This document shows, one piece after another, positions 1-6,856 of a stretch of DNA of 9,250 nt. The translations under genes and the position numbers were made by a program. This DNA is from an uncultured Candidatus Saccharibacteria bacterium (lineage in GTDB: Bacteria; Patescibacteriota; Saccharimonadia; Saccharimonadales; Saccharimonadaceae): contig CALHVV010000010.1 of NCBI GenBank assembly GCA_938036915.1, positions 1 to 9,250 of the forward strand. Reading direction: 5' to 3'. Numbering within the stretch: the stretch's first letter is position 1; each line of letters starts with the position of its first letter. The notes beneath the pieces were generated by a model. It had not been told where the DNA came from. It ran no database searches and worked only from the letters and a program-made list of their open reading frames with translations.

Positions 1-407
1 AGCGTCACGCTCGTCTCGACATCACGACCGCGTGACGGGCCTTGGCTTGCACTGCTGCCAGCAGCGCCACCAAAGAACTGGCCAAAGATATCTCCCAAGC
101 CACCATCACCAAAATCAAAGTGGATATTCTGCCCTTGGCCAAAGTCGCCAAAGCCAGCAAACGGGTTACCACCACCGCCACCAGCAGCGCCGCCAACGCC
201 CGCATGGCCAAATTGGTCATATCGCTGACGCTTTTGCTTGTCCTTCAGGACTTCATATGCTTCATTAATTTCTTTGAATTTCTCTTCACTCCCACCCGCT
301 TTATCTGGGTGGTACTTCACTGCCAATTTGCGGAATGCCCGCTTGATGTCATCATCGCTGGCGCTTTTGGCAACACCAAGCACCTCATAATAATCTCGCT
401 TCGCCAT
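1..407 (-). CDS. dnaJ: Chaperone protein DnaJ (Hsp40), 5' part only
   Basis: Co-chaperone that delivers unfolded clients to DnaK and stimulates its ATPase in the cytoplasm. The visible 135 codons begin [12 protein letters not shown], a canonical DnaJ start. A complete J domain covers residues 4 to about 68, with the HPD motif at 33-35 and a [12 protein letters not shown] helix. A Gly/Phe-rich linker follows (about 68-125), then GRDVETSVT, which matches the entry to the first client-binding domain. The zinc-finger region lies beyond the window edge, so a type I DnaJ is likely but not shown. The gene is transcribed from right to left with its own promoter and CIRCE operator. It lies 58 bases after radC, and no dnaK or grpE is adjacent on the visible side. 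No Shine-Dalgarno site precedes the ATG. The start is fixed by family similarity. Confidence 0.97.
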   Translation of the reverse strand, partial: MAKRDYYEVLGVAKSASDDDIKRAFRKLAVKYHPDKAGGSEEKFKEINEAYEVLKDKQKRQRYDQFGHAGVGGAAGGGGGNPFAGFGDFGQGQNIHFDFGDGGLGDIFGQFFGGAAGSSASQGPSRGRDVETSVT

Positions 408-416
408 ATCTGTCTT

Positions 417-445
417 AGTATAGCCAATTAGCACTCTAATTGCAA
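417..445 (-). promoter_or_regulatory. dnaJ promoter (sigma-70 type), near-leaderless
   Basis: On the minus strand the -35 box is TTGCAA (445-440) and the -10 box is TATACT (422-417), with an ideal 17-base spacer. Counting six bases from the -10 puts the transcription start near 410-409, only two to three bases before the ATG at 407. The mRNA would then have no room for a ribosome binding site. Confidence 0.8.
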
Positions 446-454
446 GAGTGCTAA
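428..454. promoter_or_regulatory. CIRCE operator (HrcA binding site)
   Basis: Perfect inverted repeat TTAGCACTC-N9-GAGTGCTAA, identical to the consensus CIRCE element. HrcA represses class I heat-shock genes through this site in many bacteria. Here it overlaps the dnaJ promoter: the -35 box lies in the 9-base spacer and one arm fills the gap between -35 and -10. A bound repressor would therefore block RNA polymerase. The predicted transcript starts downstream of the element, so it probably acts as DNA and not as a hairpin in the mRNA. Confidence 0.96.
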
Positions 455-465
455 CAGGTCATTCT

Positions 466-1119
466 TTATGTTTCGGCGATGATCGATATATAGTCGTGTT
501 TCGTAACGATAAGGTGGTCGAGCAACTGGATACCAAGCAGCTTACCTGCCTCGGCCAGACGCTGTGTTGTCTCTCGATCAGCCTGGCTTGCGATAAGCTG
601 CCCACTGGGGTGATTATGTGCCACAATGATCCCCGCTGCTCGGTCGGCAATCGCATCCGTAAAGACTTCTCGTGGGTGCACCAAGCTGGCAGTTAGCGTA
701 CCAATGGTAATCGTGCGTTTAGCAATTAATCGATGCGCTCCATCGAGCGTTAAGCAGACAAAATGCTCCTGCCGTTTGTCGCGAATATCAGTGAGCTGCT
801 CTGCTGCTTTGCTCGGCTCATCAATGATAGGCTGGTCACTTTTGAGCAAATAGCGCCGCGCTAGTTCAAAGTTTGCAAGAATCACCGTTACTTTCGCAGC
901 ACCAAGGCCAGTTATCTTGGAGAGTTCCTCATGAGTTAGATCACCTCCATGTGTACGCAGGGCTTTAAGTACACAGCGCGCAATTTTGCCAACGTCAGCT
1001 TGTGCATTACCGCTGCCGATAATCGCCATAAGGAGTTCGAGGTCACTCAGGCGAGCCGCTCCATCTCGCGCAAGTTTCTCTCGCGGGCGGTCACTTGGTC
1101 GTCTGTCGCGCATTCGCAT
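466..1119 (-). CDS. radC: RadC family JAB/MPN domain protein (UPF0758)
   Basis: A 217-residue protein with the usual RadC layout. The N-terminal part carries RPREKL and a helix-hairpin-helix (ITGLGAAKV, about 69-77). The C-terminal JAB/MPN metallo-hydrolase-like domain carries Glu118 and the JAMM motif H168-x-H170-x7-S178-x2-D181, within HNHPSG. All JAMM residues are present and the length is normal for the family. The molecular role of RadC is unsettled: the old DNA-repair assignment is doubtful and a nuclease or DNA-processing role is only suggested. Four ATGs cluster at 1128, 1125, 1119 and 1113. I chose 1119 because it lies nine bases after GGAG and lines up with the usual RadC start. It has its own promoter, and read-through into dnaJ is possible because no terminator is seen. 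Confidence 0.95.
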   Translation of the reverse strand: MRMRDRRPSDRPREKLARDGAARLSDLELLMAIIGSGNAQADVGKIARCVLKALRTHGGDLTHEELSKITGLGAAKVTVILANFELARRYLLKSDQPIIDEPSKAAEQLTDIRDKRQEHFVCLTLDGAHRLIAKRTITIGTLTASLVHPREVFTDAIADRAAGIIVAHNHPSGQLIASQADRETTQRLAEAGKLLGIQLLDHLIVTKHDYISIIAET

Positions 1120-1128
1120 TGGCATCAT

Positions 1129-1136
1129 CTCCCTTC
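1129..1136 (-). promoter_or_regulatory. Ribosome binding site of radC
   Basis: GAAGGGAG on the minus strand lies directly before the first ATG (1128) and nine bases before the ATG at 1119. It is too close to the first two ATGs (0 and 3 bases), which favours the start at 1119. Confidence 0.65.
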
Positions 1137-1152
1137 ACGCTATATCTTTTAT

Positions 1153-1181
1153 AGTATACCGGAACATTGTGCAAACACCAA
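1153..1181 (-). promoter_or_regulatory. Probable radC promoter
   Basis: The minus strand has a -10 box TATACT (1158-1153) and a weak -35 box TTGGTG (1181-1176) with a 17-base spacer. The predicted start near 1146 gives a leader of about 27 bases that includes the Shine-Dalgarno site. The rest of the 145-base gap between radC and the gene upstream holds no convincing terminator. Confidence 0.55.
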
Positions 1182-1264
1182 TTACATATTTTGGTTTTGT
1201 GACACAGACGCAGCCTCCTGCTCTTGAGATGCAGGTTACAGTCGCTTCAGGTCTATCGCCTGTT

Positions 1265-2608
1265 TTATAACCAAACCACTGCCTTGCCATCAAGTGTGTG
1301 CACTATATGGCCAGCTTTATTATCGATAATGTGCGTTTTGGTTGAGCTATCAGCAGTGCTTTTTTGCTCAATGGCGGTGTACTGATCGTTTGGTGATACA
1401 GTGATATTCGTTGTATACGCCGGGGGTGCTGTCCGATGAATCACTTGTTTGGCTGGGTAGGTGAGTATTGTTTGGCGCTGCAATATGTGCTGTTGATTAA
1501 CACTCGTTATCTCCATACTATAGCCACTGCGGGTGTGTAAGAATGCAGCTAATGATATGACGTCGTTTTCTTGTTGGTGAGTAATGGGTGATTTTTTGCT
1601 ATTTTTTAGATTGAGTGCAAAATACCCCTCCCCCGTTTTCATCATCATGATGTTTTTGCCATTATACGATACATCGCCAAGCGCTGCTGCCTGGCCAAGT
1701 GGTTGCATTGCATGTGTGCCAGTCGGGTCAATAAGCAGTACATCGTCACCCCGAGTTCGCACCACAACTGCTGCGCCACGTGATACTGGGCGCCAATCAT
1801 ACACTAGTAACGGCTGCCTGTTAAGGCCAAGGATAGTGTGGTGGCGCTGCGCCGCAATATCATGCACAATGAGATTGTTAGTCTTGTCTTTGCTATCCAC
1901 CTTTGCAAAGAGATACCCCACCGTTCCATTATCCATCGCTCGCAAGCGAGACACTGTACCTTTGCCGGGCAAAGGCAGTGGCGATACGGTACCGTTTTTT
2001 GTATCAACCTGATGCAATTCACTAATTCTCGAGTCATTCATTGTGTGGACAACGATACGAGAACCCACCACTGCATATTCGACAATTTGTGCTGCTTGAT
2101 AGAGTGTCTTCTCATGCTTTGTTGCCAGATTCATCTGCACGATGGCATCCGTCGCTTGTGCGGCATAGAACTCCGTTTTTGTCTCGGCAAGGCTATGATG
2201 CTTGAGATAGTAGAGCTGCGCTGGTGGCGTATTAAAGCGATAGTTAACTGCCGCGAGCTGCTGTGTATAGGCGCTGGCTACCTGATCGATCGCCACGTGA
2301 TACTGCGAGTTACTTCGCAAACGATGCCGGAACTGAACCGTCACAGTTGCATTGTTTGTCGTAGCTGTAAAGCCTGCCTGAGGTGTGATTTGTATTGCAT
2401 GCAATTCTATTGGCTTGACCGGCTGATTGAATTCCAGCTGGAGCGTCTGGTAGCCTGTATTTGGATCATCTGCGAGCACCGTATGGCGTACGCGTGGGCC
2501 TTGTAAATAGCTGAGTACTATGAGTGTGCTCAGTATAATTAATAAGCCAACCATGGCGAACGAAAATCGCTTCCGCTGGCATATCCAGCGCCAACCCTTA
2601 GTATTCAT
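1265..2608 (-). CDS. Membrane-anchored Ig-like/beta-propeller protein, unknown function
   Basis: A 447-residue protein I cannot name. A basic N-terminus (WRWICQRKR) precedes one transmembrane helix (about 16-35), so the rest should face outside, held as a signal anchor. Residues about 45-127 look like a bacterial Ig-like domain of the SbsA/Big_5 sort, with strands around LEFNQPV, IQITP and YHVAI, ending in FNTPPA. Residues about 130-447 are repetitive beta-strand sequence, including SPNDQYTAIE, a blade signature seen in TolB/WD40-like propellers. No catalytic motif is visible. The start at 2608 is chosen over an upstream ATG at 2656 because AAGGAG lies four bases before it and it overlaps the previous stop by 11 bases. 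It is the last gene of the permease operon, suggesting it may serve that system. The propeller call is by eye. Confidence 0.82.
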   Translation of the reverse strand: MNTKGWRWICQRKRFSFAMVGLLIILSTLIVLSYLQGPRVRHTVLADDPNTGYQTLQLEFNQPVKPIELHAIQITPQAGFTATTNNATVTVQFRHRLRSNSQYHVAIDQVASAYTQQLAAVNYRFNTPPAQLYYLKHHSLAETKTEFYAAQATDAIVQMNLATKHEKTLYQAAQIVEYAVVGSRIVVHTMNDSRISELHQVDTKNGTVSPLPLPGKGTVSRLRAMDNGTVGYLFAKVDSKDKTNNLIVHDIAAQRHHTILGLNRQPLLVYDWRPVSRGAAVVVRTRGDDVLLIDPTGTHAMQPLGQAAALGDVSYNGKNIMMMKTGEGYFALNLKNSKKSPITHQQENDVISLAAFLHTRSGYSMEITSVNQQHILQRQTILTYPAKQVIHRTAPPAYTTNITVSPNDQYTAIEQKSTADSSTKTHIIDNKAGHIVHTLDGKAVVWL

Positions 2609-3350
2609 AGGGCTCCTTTGGTTGAGTCGTTGGCGTGATCGAGCGCGGCATAACAACGATCAGCTGCTGACGATGTTGCTGTGGATGCGCGGCAAAGTCA
2701 CCCGTCACCGTTACCCAACTATTGGGCTGGTAGCGCTCACGCCAACCCGGCGCATAGACTGGCACGCCAACCGCCTGTGCATCAACCGCACAACACGTCA
2801 CAACAAATCGAGATATATAAAAAACCTGCGCATCCGCTACATCTGGCGTAACGAACCCCGTCAAATTGACCGTCTTGCCACGATAAAATGCGCTGTCATG
2901 CGTTTGCGTGAGTAACCCTGCCCATTCTTTGATCGTGAGGTGCGAATAATCTCGCTGAGCAAAGATAGATGCTTGCGATAGCTTTTCTGTAGATAGCCGA
3001 GTTACCGCCCCTTTATTGATACCACGCTGCGTGGCTGTTGTCGTCGTTAGCGCCGTCGGAGGGGCAAGCAGCGCTATACTTGCGACCACGCATATCATCA
3101 CACAGGCAGCAACACTACGCCACCAAACGAAGTGTGTATGCTGGTGGGTACGTGATTGCGTAATAATACTCGCACTCGCCATCACAAGAGCAACCATTGC
3201 CATACTAGTCGTAAAAACGACATACCTCTGATGAATATAGAGCGTCAAACGACCAGTCGCAGCTAGCCACAGCGTCGCCACGGCAATGATAGAAAGGAGT
3301 ATTATACCTTGTTGCTGTGCAACTCGGGACAAGACCAGCCTAAAACGCAT
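2598..3350 (-). CDS. TIGR03943/DUF1980 permease partner protein (YcgQ-like)
   Basis: A 250-residue protein of the YcgQ family (COG3689), which is nearly always encoded next to a YcgR/YraQ permease, as here. Three likely transmembrane helices lie at about 15-31, 43-62 and 77-96. The family pattern YIHQRYVVF (38-46) precedes the second. After a Thr-rich linker, residues about 130-235 form the conserved C-terminal domain. It contains YRGKTVNLTGFV, the hallmark RFVVTCCAVDAQAVGVPV with paired cysteines 186-187, and WVTVTGDF. That domain is probably extracellular. The transported substrate is not established. A Streptococcus mutans pair (SMU_746/747) has been linked to acid tolerance and biofilm formation. 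The gene overlaps the permease stop by 11 bases, with a weak GGTGGTGA ribosome site upstream. Confidence 0.9.
   Translation of the reverse strand: MRFRLVLSRVAQQQGIILLSIIAVATLWLAATGRLTLYIHQRYVVFTTSMAMVALVMASASIITQSRTHQHTHFVWWRSVAACVMICVVASIALLAPPTALTTTTATQRGINKGAVTRLSTEKLSQASIFAQRDYSHLTIKEWAGLLTQTHDSAFYRGKTVNLTGFVTPDVADAQVFYISRFVVTCCAVDAQAVGVPVYAPGWRERYQPNSWVTVTGDFAAHPQQHRQQLIVVMPRSITPTTQPKEPYEY
2613..2618 (-). promoter_or_regulatory. Ribosome binding site deciding the start of the Ig-like/propeller gene
   Basis: AAGGAG on the minus strand lies four bases before the ATG at 2608, inside the last codons of the upstream gene. It supports starting there and implies translational coupling, with ribosomes ending on the upstream TAA (2600-2598) restarting at the overlapping ATG. 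Confidence 0.75.
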
Positions 3351-4332
3351 AATTCACCACCAATCCCAATGTTATCGATGCTAACCCAACGATCGCACTC
3401 ACCTGAAGCAGTACACTCGGCCGATACGTCGTCCGCAGCAAGCTCAGCATCTTGATATCGATCATTGGGCCAAAGGTCAAGAAGCTTACAAGCGCCCCGG
3501 TCATAAAGGTCTGGCGAAATGCCAAGGCGAAGAACGCATCAACATTAGAGCAAATTGAGACGATAAATGCCAACGCCACCATTGCAATCACCGACCACAC
3601 TGGCTGGCTCCCCAGCGATACCAATACCTCGCGCGACACTAGCACTTGCACAAGACCCGCTAACCCTGCACCAACTACCAAGGCTGGCAGCATCGCCTGC
3701 ACCTCACGTCGAAATATCGCAAGGCTTGCTACTCGCTTGCTCTGCTGCATATGATCTGCCTGGCACGAAGCAACAAACGTATTGGTCAATAACTCCTCCG
3801 CCGGGCGATGCGCATAGACCCAGCCAACAAGATTAGCAATAATAAAGCCACCAAGCACTCGCGCCCATAGTATGGTTGCATCCCCAGCGAATGCTTGCTG
3901 CGTTGTGATGATTGTCACTGGGTTGAGAATTGGTGCAGCAAGCAAAAACACGAGAGATTCACTGGGTGTAAGCCCTTTTGCTAACAGGCTGCGCGCTAGG
4001 GGGACGTTGCCACACTCACAGACTGGCAATGTAATACCAAGAAGCGACAAACAAGCCCGGCGCAGCAACGGCTGCTGCGGCAGATAGGCAAGTAAGCGCT
4101 CGGCTGGCAGCCACACCTGCACTATAATTGCAATGCAGACCCCCAGTATGACAAATGGCAATGCCTCGATCATCACGCTCAAGCTCAGCGTTATCCAATC
4201 CTGCAACCGGTCGGGCAGCGACCACTGCCCTGTTTGTGCCGATACAAGGCGAAGTGCAGCTAGCCCAACAAGCACTCCAGCCACTACCGCGACGCGGCGC
4301 CACCGCTTCGCCAACCAACGAATCATTTTCAT
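3340..4332 (-). CDS. YraQ/YcgR-type permease (ArsP_1/DUF318 family)
   Basis: A 330-residue integral membrane protein of COG0701/PF03773. Hydrophobic segments lie at about 14-30, 47-72, 91-101, 122-145, 156-173, 211-232, 244-262, 275-290 and 308-328. Family motifs are clear: LPVCECGNVPLARSLL (102-117) with the Cys105-Glu-Cys107 pair, APILNPV (133-139), ICSNVDAFFALAF (260-272) and FGPMIDIKML (287-296). The two near-symmetric halves fit the family. Some members (ArsP) export organoarsenicals, but the YcgR-type paired with YcgQ has no settled substrate, so arsenic transport should not be assumed. It begins 38 bases after the RNA repair gene. A perfect TATAAT lies six bases before the ATG, making it the predicted first, leaderless gene of a three-gene operon. 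Confidence 0.93.
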   Translation of the reverse strand: MKMIRWLAKRWRRVAVVAGVLVGLAALRLVSAQTGQWSLPDRLQDWITLSLSVMIEALPFVILGVCIAIIVQVWLPAERLLAYLPQQPLLRRACLSLLGITLPVCECGNVPLARSLLAKGLTPSESLVFLLAAPILNPVTIITTQQAFAGDATILWARVLGGFIIANLVGWVYAHRPAEELLTNTFVASCQADHMQQSKRVASLAIFRREVQAMLPALVVGAGLAGLVQVLVSREVLVSLGSQPVWSVIAMVALAFIVSICSNVDAFFALAFRQTFMTGALVSFLTFGPMIDIKMLSLLRTTYRPSVLLQVSAIVGLASITLGLVVNYAF

Positions 4333-4338
4333 GCTTCT

Positions 4339-4344
4339 ATTATA
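4339..4344 (-). promoter_or_regulatory. -10 box of the permease operon, predicted leaderless
   Basis: A perfect TATAAT on the minus strand is separated by exactly six bases from the ATG at 4332, so the predicted first base of the mRNA is the A of the start codon. No good -35 box is visible; the best candidate at 17 bases is TATTAC. No Shine-Dalgarno site fits between the box and the ATG. Confidence 0.65.
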
Positions 4345-4370
4345 CCGCGAAGGGTGAGGTAGTAATACGG

Positions 4371-6551
4371 CTACACGGCTTTTTCTTGCTCTCGCTGCCA
4401 GCGGCGACGAACATCGATAATAGACATCTGCGCCAACGCGTCAGTAGGAATACTCTGCATATAGGCAATGACGCGCGCTGCGTACTCAGGGTGTGGGTAG
4501 GCAGCGGCACGCTTTGGCCTGCGCCCCGCCTTAAGTCCATCAAGTACACCACGCATCCGCTTCCAAAATGAATAATAATCAAGCTTGGCTTTGACCTGCC
4601 AGTGCTGAGCATCTTCGATCACAAACCCCTCGATCGGTACGCCATCATATAGATAGTCAAGCCCCTGCACCTGCTCATACCACGTCACAAACTCCTCCCA
4701 CGTCTGGAGCGTCACCGCAAGCCGCTTGGTTTCCATGCCAAACATAGCCGCAAATCGCTCACGCTCAACTTGATCAACTGCGGCAAATTTCGCCTGGCGA
4801 TGCACTATATCGAGCAAAACAATCCGGTCTTGTGCATACTCGATAATGTGTGGATCCTCTGTCGGGAGTATCACCTCGCAAACCAAACAGACATTGTGCT
4901 CGGCAAGATACTGACGGATCGCATCGACGTGCTTACCATAGCGCTGCAAAAATAAGCGACGAAACCATCCGGCAAAATCGCTCTCTGTCGTTGTTTTCGA
5001 CGCAAAAACGAGGTCACCTAGTGTTGCATCATAGCCTACCAAGCCAAGATAACCATTCTCCTTCACCCAGGCACGCACTGGAAAGACAAGTTGATCTTTG
5101 AGCGAAGTAAATTCAGTTTCTCGTCGCTCACCAATATTGAAGAATTTGTTATAGGCGCGAATTACAATCTCGTTCGTCAATGTATTCATAAATAGTCCAC
5201 GAGCTCGCACTGTTTGTGCTGTCCATTTTTTATCATAAAACACCTTTGGTTTAAAGTGGAATGAGCTAATGTTACCCGGCAGTGACCGCTCACTAATCAG
5301 TTTATTGGTGCGTAGACTATGGATGAGCGGTGCATTTTCTGGATGGAGGAGACCTTCAGCCGATTGGTTGCTTATCTCAACGACCGACCAGCCCTTCTCG
5401 GCAAGCTGCACAACCCGTAGTGTGCCACCAAACTCCACTTTGCCCTCGAGATTAAAGCACCGCTGATTATACTGCGCTGGATAATTCTGAGCGTTGCGAT
5501 GGCCATGCACTTGATAGACACTATCAGGGGTATGGGCAACAAAAGCATCGTCGATAGCACCAACTTGATCATAGCGCCCCACACCACGAATATACTGCTG
5601 ACTGGCAAGCAGCAGAGGATTCTCTGGTAAATTACTCACTCCCGCATGACTCACAAATACCCGCTTGTTATGCCATGTGTAATAGAGGCAGTCCTGCATG
5701 GAGTTCATCAAGCGACTGACGGCACGCTTGTCTATATTGGCACGCTCTAGCTGTGCTCGAGTTCGGCCGTTAAACTCTCGCGCTCTTATCGGCTGGTGAG
5801 TAAGCCACTGCCAAATATAACCATCATGGTTGCCCTCAATAAACGTCACATTTGGCCTGTCGACAAAATTATCACACACATACTGCAACACTTCTGCATT
5901 CTCTGTGCCACGATCAAGTAGATCTCCCGTAAAGATATAATAATCGTGCTCAGTATAGGGATGCAGCTCAAAATATTCACGCAGTGGCGTATAGCATCCT
6001 TGGATATCACCAATGTGATGAATATGCTCATACTGGCTCAAATTAATCGGTTGCTGGTACGATGCGACAAGCCCTTTTACTGCCGCTGGCTGTATGACAG
6101 TGTATCGTTTTGGTATGGCACATGTGGAGAGGCGAGCGTGCATCTTCTCGAGAACTGCATCATCGACTACCTTATGTAGTGCACGCTGACGATTACGCTC
6201 CAGACAAACTCTGAGAGGTACATCCGCAAAATCTATAACGTACAGCTTATAGCGATACTTCTGTGCAAGCTGTGCATATTGCTGAAAGTACGAGCTCGTT
6301 GTATGCGTCGCATCAACCACAATGAACTCACCACGAGCCATCCGCATATCAAGCAACTCGTGCAACTGCTGCCACACCCGTCGATCATCCTGATATGGCA
6401 TAACGATGCGCCCTGCATCATTCATCACTGGGCTGCTATACGCTAGGCGCAGAGTATCAGGAGATAGTGTATATGGGCCAAGCCCAGCAGATTGCAAAAA
6501 GGTGCTTTTACCAGATCCAGGAATTCCACGTGTAATAAAAAGATGTCGCAT
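4371..6551 (-). CDS. Trifunctional RNA repair protein: 5'-kinase, PPP-type phosphatase, Rnl1-like RNA ligase
   Basis: A 726-residue protein whose three modules together could heal and seal broken RNA. Residues 1 to about 165 form a T4 Pnk-like kinase: P-loop GIPGSGKST (9-17), D32-x-x-R35 and VDATH (79-83). Residues about 174-385 form a metallophosphoesterase of the PPP/bacterial Pnkp type: GDIQG (181-185), GDLLDRG (209-215), EGNHD (239-243), SHAG (301-304) and HGH (349-351). Residues about 425-670 form a nucleotidyltransferase resembling T4 Rnl1: RARGLFM (449-455), motif I K497-E-N-G, motif III around CEV (558-560), motif IV EGFVI (641-645) and motif V VKAKLDYY (653-660). All key residues appear intact. 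The order matches bacterial Pnkp, but the ligase motifs look more like Rnl1. No Hen1-like methyltransferase is in view. A strong ribosome site fixes the start. Confidence 0.93.
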   Translation of the reverse strand: MRHLFITRGIPGSGKSTFLQSAGLGPYTLSPDTLRLAYSSPVMNDAGRIVMPYQDDRRVWQQLHELLDMRMARGEFIVVDATHTTSSYFQQYAQLAQKYRYKLYVIDFADVPLRVCLERNRQRALHKVVDDAVLEKMHARLSTCAIPKRYTVIQPAAVKGLVASYQQPINLSQYEHIHHIGDIQGCYTPLREYFELHPYTEHDYYIFTGDLLDRGTENAEVLQYVCDNFVDRPNVTFIEGNHDGYIWQWLTHQPIRAREFNGRTRAQLERANIDKRAVSRLMNSMQDCLYYTWHNKRVFVSHAGVSNLPENPLLLASQQYIRGVGRYDQVGAIDDAFVAHTPDSVYQVHGHRNAQNYPAQYNQRCFNLEGKVEFGGTLRVVQLAEKGWSVVEISNQSAEGLLHPENAPLIHSLRTNKLISERSLPGNISSFHFKPKVFYDKKWTAQTVRARGLFMNTLTNEIVIRAYNKFFNIGERRETEFTSLKDQLVFPVRAWVKENGYLGLVGYDATLGDLVFASKTTTESDFAGWFRRLFLQRYGKHVDAIRQYLAEHNVCLVCEVILPTEDPHIIEYAQDRIVLLDIVHRQAKFAAVDQVERERFAAMFGMETKRLAVTLQTWEEFVTWYEQVQGLDYLYDGVPIEGFVIEDAQHWQVKAKLDYYSFWKRMRGVLDGLKAGRRPKRAAAYPHPEYAARVIAYMQSIPTDALAQMSIIDVRRRWQREQEKAV

Positions 6552-6556
6552 ATTTT

Positions 6557-6563
6557 CTCCTTT
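6557..6563 (-). promoter_or_regulatory. Ribosome binding site of the RNA repair gene
   Basis: AAAGGAG on the minus strand ends five bases before the ATG at 6551. It is the strongest Shine-Dalgarno site in the window and shows that the host also uses conventional initiation. Confidence 0.85.
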
Positions 6564-6588
6564 CTGAGACGCTGTAGTTTCAAGATTT

Positions 6589-6614
6589 TCACTTAATCAT
6601 ATACGGCTAAGTGA
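6589..6614. promoter_or_regulatory. Inverted repeat over the RNA repair gene promoter, possible operator
   Basis: A perfect 7-base inverted repeat TCACTTA-N12-TAAGTGA. The minus-strand candidate -10 box TATGAT (6601-6596) lies inside the spacer, and the predicted start of the repair gene mRNA falls at about 6589, the edge of the repeat. The plus-strand extended -10 TGATATACT (6612-6620) overlaps the other arm. Its 26-base span and position fit a dimeric repressor site. No known regulator motif is recognised, and the matching -35 boxes are poor. Confidence 0.45.
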
Positions 6615-6722
6615 TATACTTCATATTTTATTTTATATTATATCATCATCTGTCAGAAATAGCTTATGCCTCATTATGTTATACAGCGTTTCTTCTTTAT
6701 TTATGAATGATAATTATTTTTA

Positions 6723-6763
6723 GTTCATTGTAAAATACCCCAGTGGGGTATTTTACAATGAAC
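6723..6763. terminator. Perfect 41-base palindrome, probable bidirectional terminator
   Basis: Two 20-base arms are exact reverse complements around one central G (6743). The core is CCCC-AGT-GGGG, flanked by AAAATA on the left and TATTTT on the right. Read from either side it gives a GC core followed by a U-rich stretch, the form of a two-way intrinsic terminator. It is odd because it sits between divergent genes, where no known transcript should end. It may end a small RNA or insulate the two promoters, or it may be a different kind of palindromic element. No second copy is seen in the window. Confidence 0.6.
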
Positions 6764-6822
6764 CTATAGTTATATACGTTCTATCTTATTATGCCCATAG
6801 TCTAGATATTTTTTATCCCATT

Positions 6823-6850
6823 TTGTTCTTACCTCGGTTCGCGCTACAAT
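6823..6850 (+). promoter_or_regulatory. Deacetylase promoter, predicted leaderless
   Basis: The -10 box TACAAT (6845-6850) lies exactly six bases before the ATG at 6857, so transcription is predicted to start on the start codon. A partial -35 box TTGTTC (6823-6828) lies 16 bases upstream. There is no Shine-Dalgarno site before the ATG. Confidence 0.65.
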
Positions 6851-6856
6851 ATAGCT

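Larger units (their letters stand above)
6552..6856. other. Divergent intergenic region, AT-rich
   Basis: The 305 bases between the divergent RNA repair and deacetylase genes are clearly richer in A and T than the flanking genes. From left to right they hold the repair gene leader, the TCACTTA inverted repeat with two back-to-back -10 candidates, an AT-rich stretch (about 6615-6722), the 41-base palindrome, and the deacetylase promoter. I see no convincing protein gene here. Confidence 0.7.

Noticed and set aside
1217..1235. Possible terminator hairpin CCTGC/GCAGG after the propeller gene
   Set aside because: Only a five-base stem with a nine-base loop and no U-run on either strand.
1838..2506. 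Long open frame on the plus strand opposite the propeller gene
   Set aside because: Its translation is rich in Cys, His and Arg with no recognisable domain, and the minus-strand frame has a ribosome site, a membrane helix and domain-like sequence. It is an antisense shadow.
2609..2656. Longer start for the propeller protein at 2656
   Set aside because: It would add 16 basic residues deep inside the upstream gene without a ribosome site, while the ATG at 2608 has AAGGAG and a typical operon overlap.
3340..4332. Arsenic efflux (ArsP) as the specific function of the permease
   Set aside because: The family name includes ArsP, but pairing with a YcgQ-type partner and the absence of any ars gene nearby favour the YcgR group of unknown substrate.
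6666..6710. Fourteen-codon open frame MPHYVIQRFFFIYE followed by the palindrome, resembling an attenuation leader peptide
   Set aside because: No ribosome site, no promoter placed for a leaderless start, and the gene downstream has its own promoter after the hairpin. A frame this short is expected by chance.
6703..6721. Fur-box-like sequence around GATAATTATT
   Set aside because: About 13 of 19 matches in a very AT-rich stretch is weak, and neither neighbouring gene is an iron gene.
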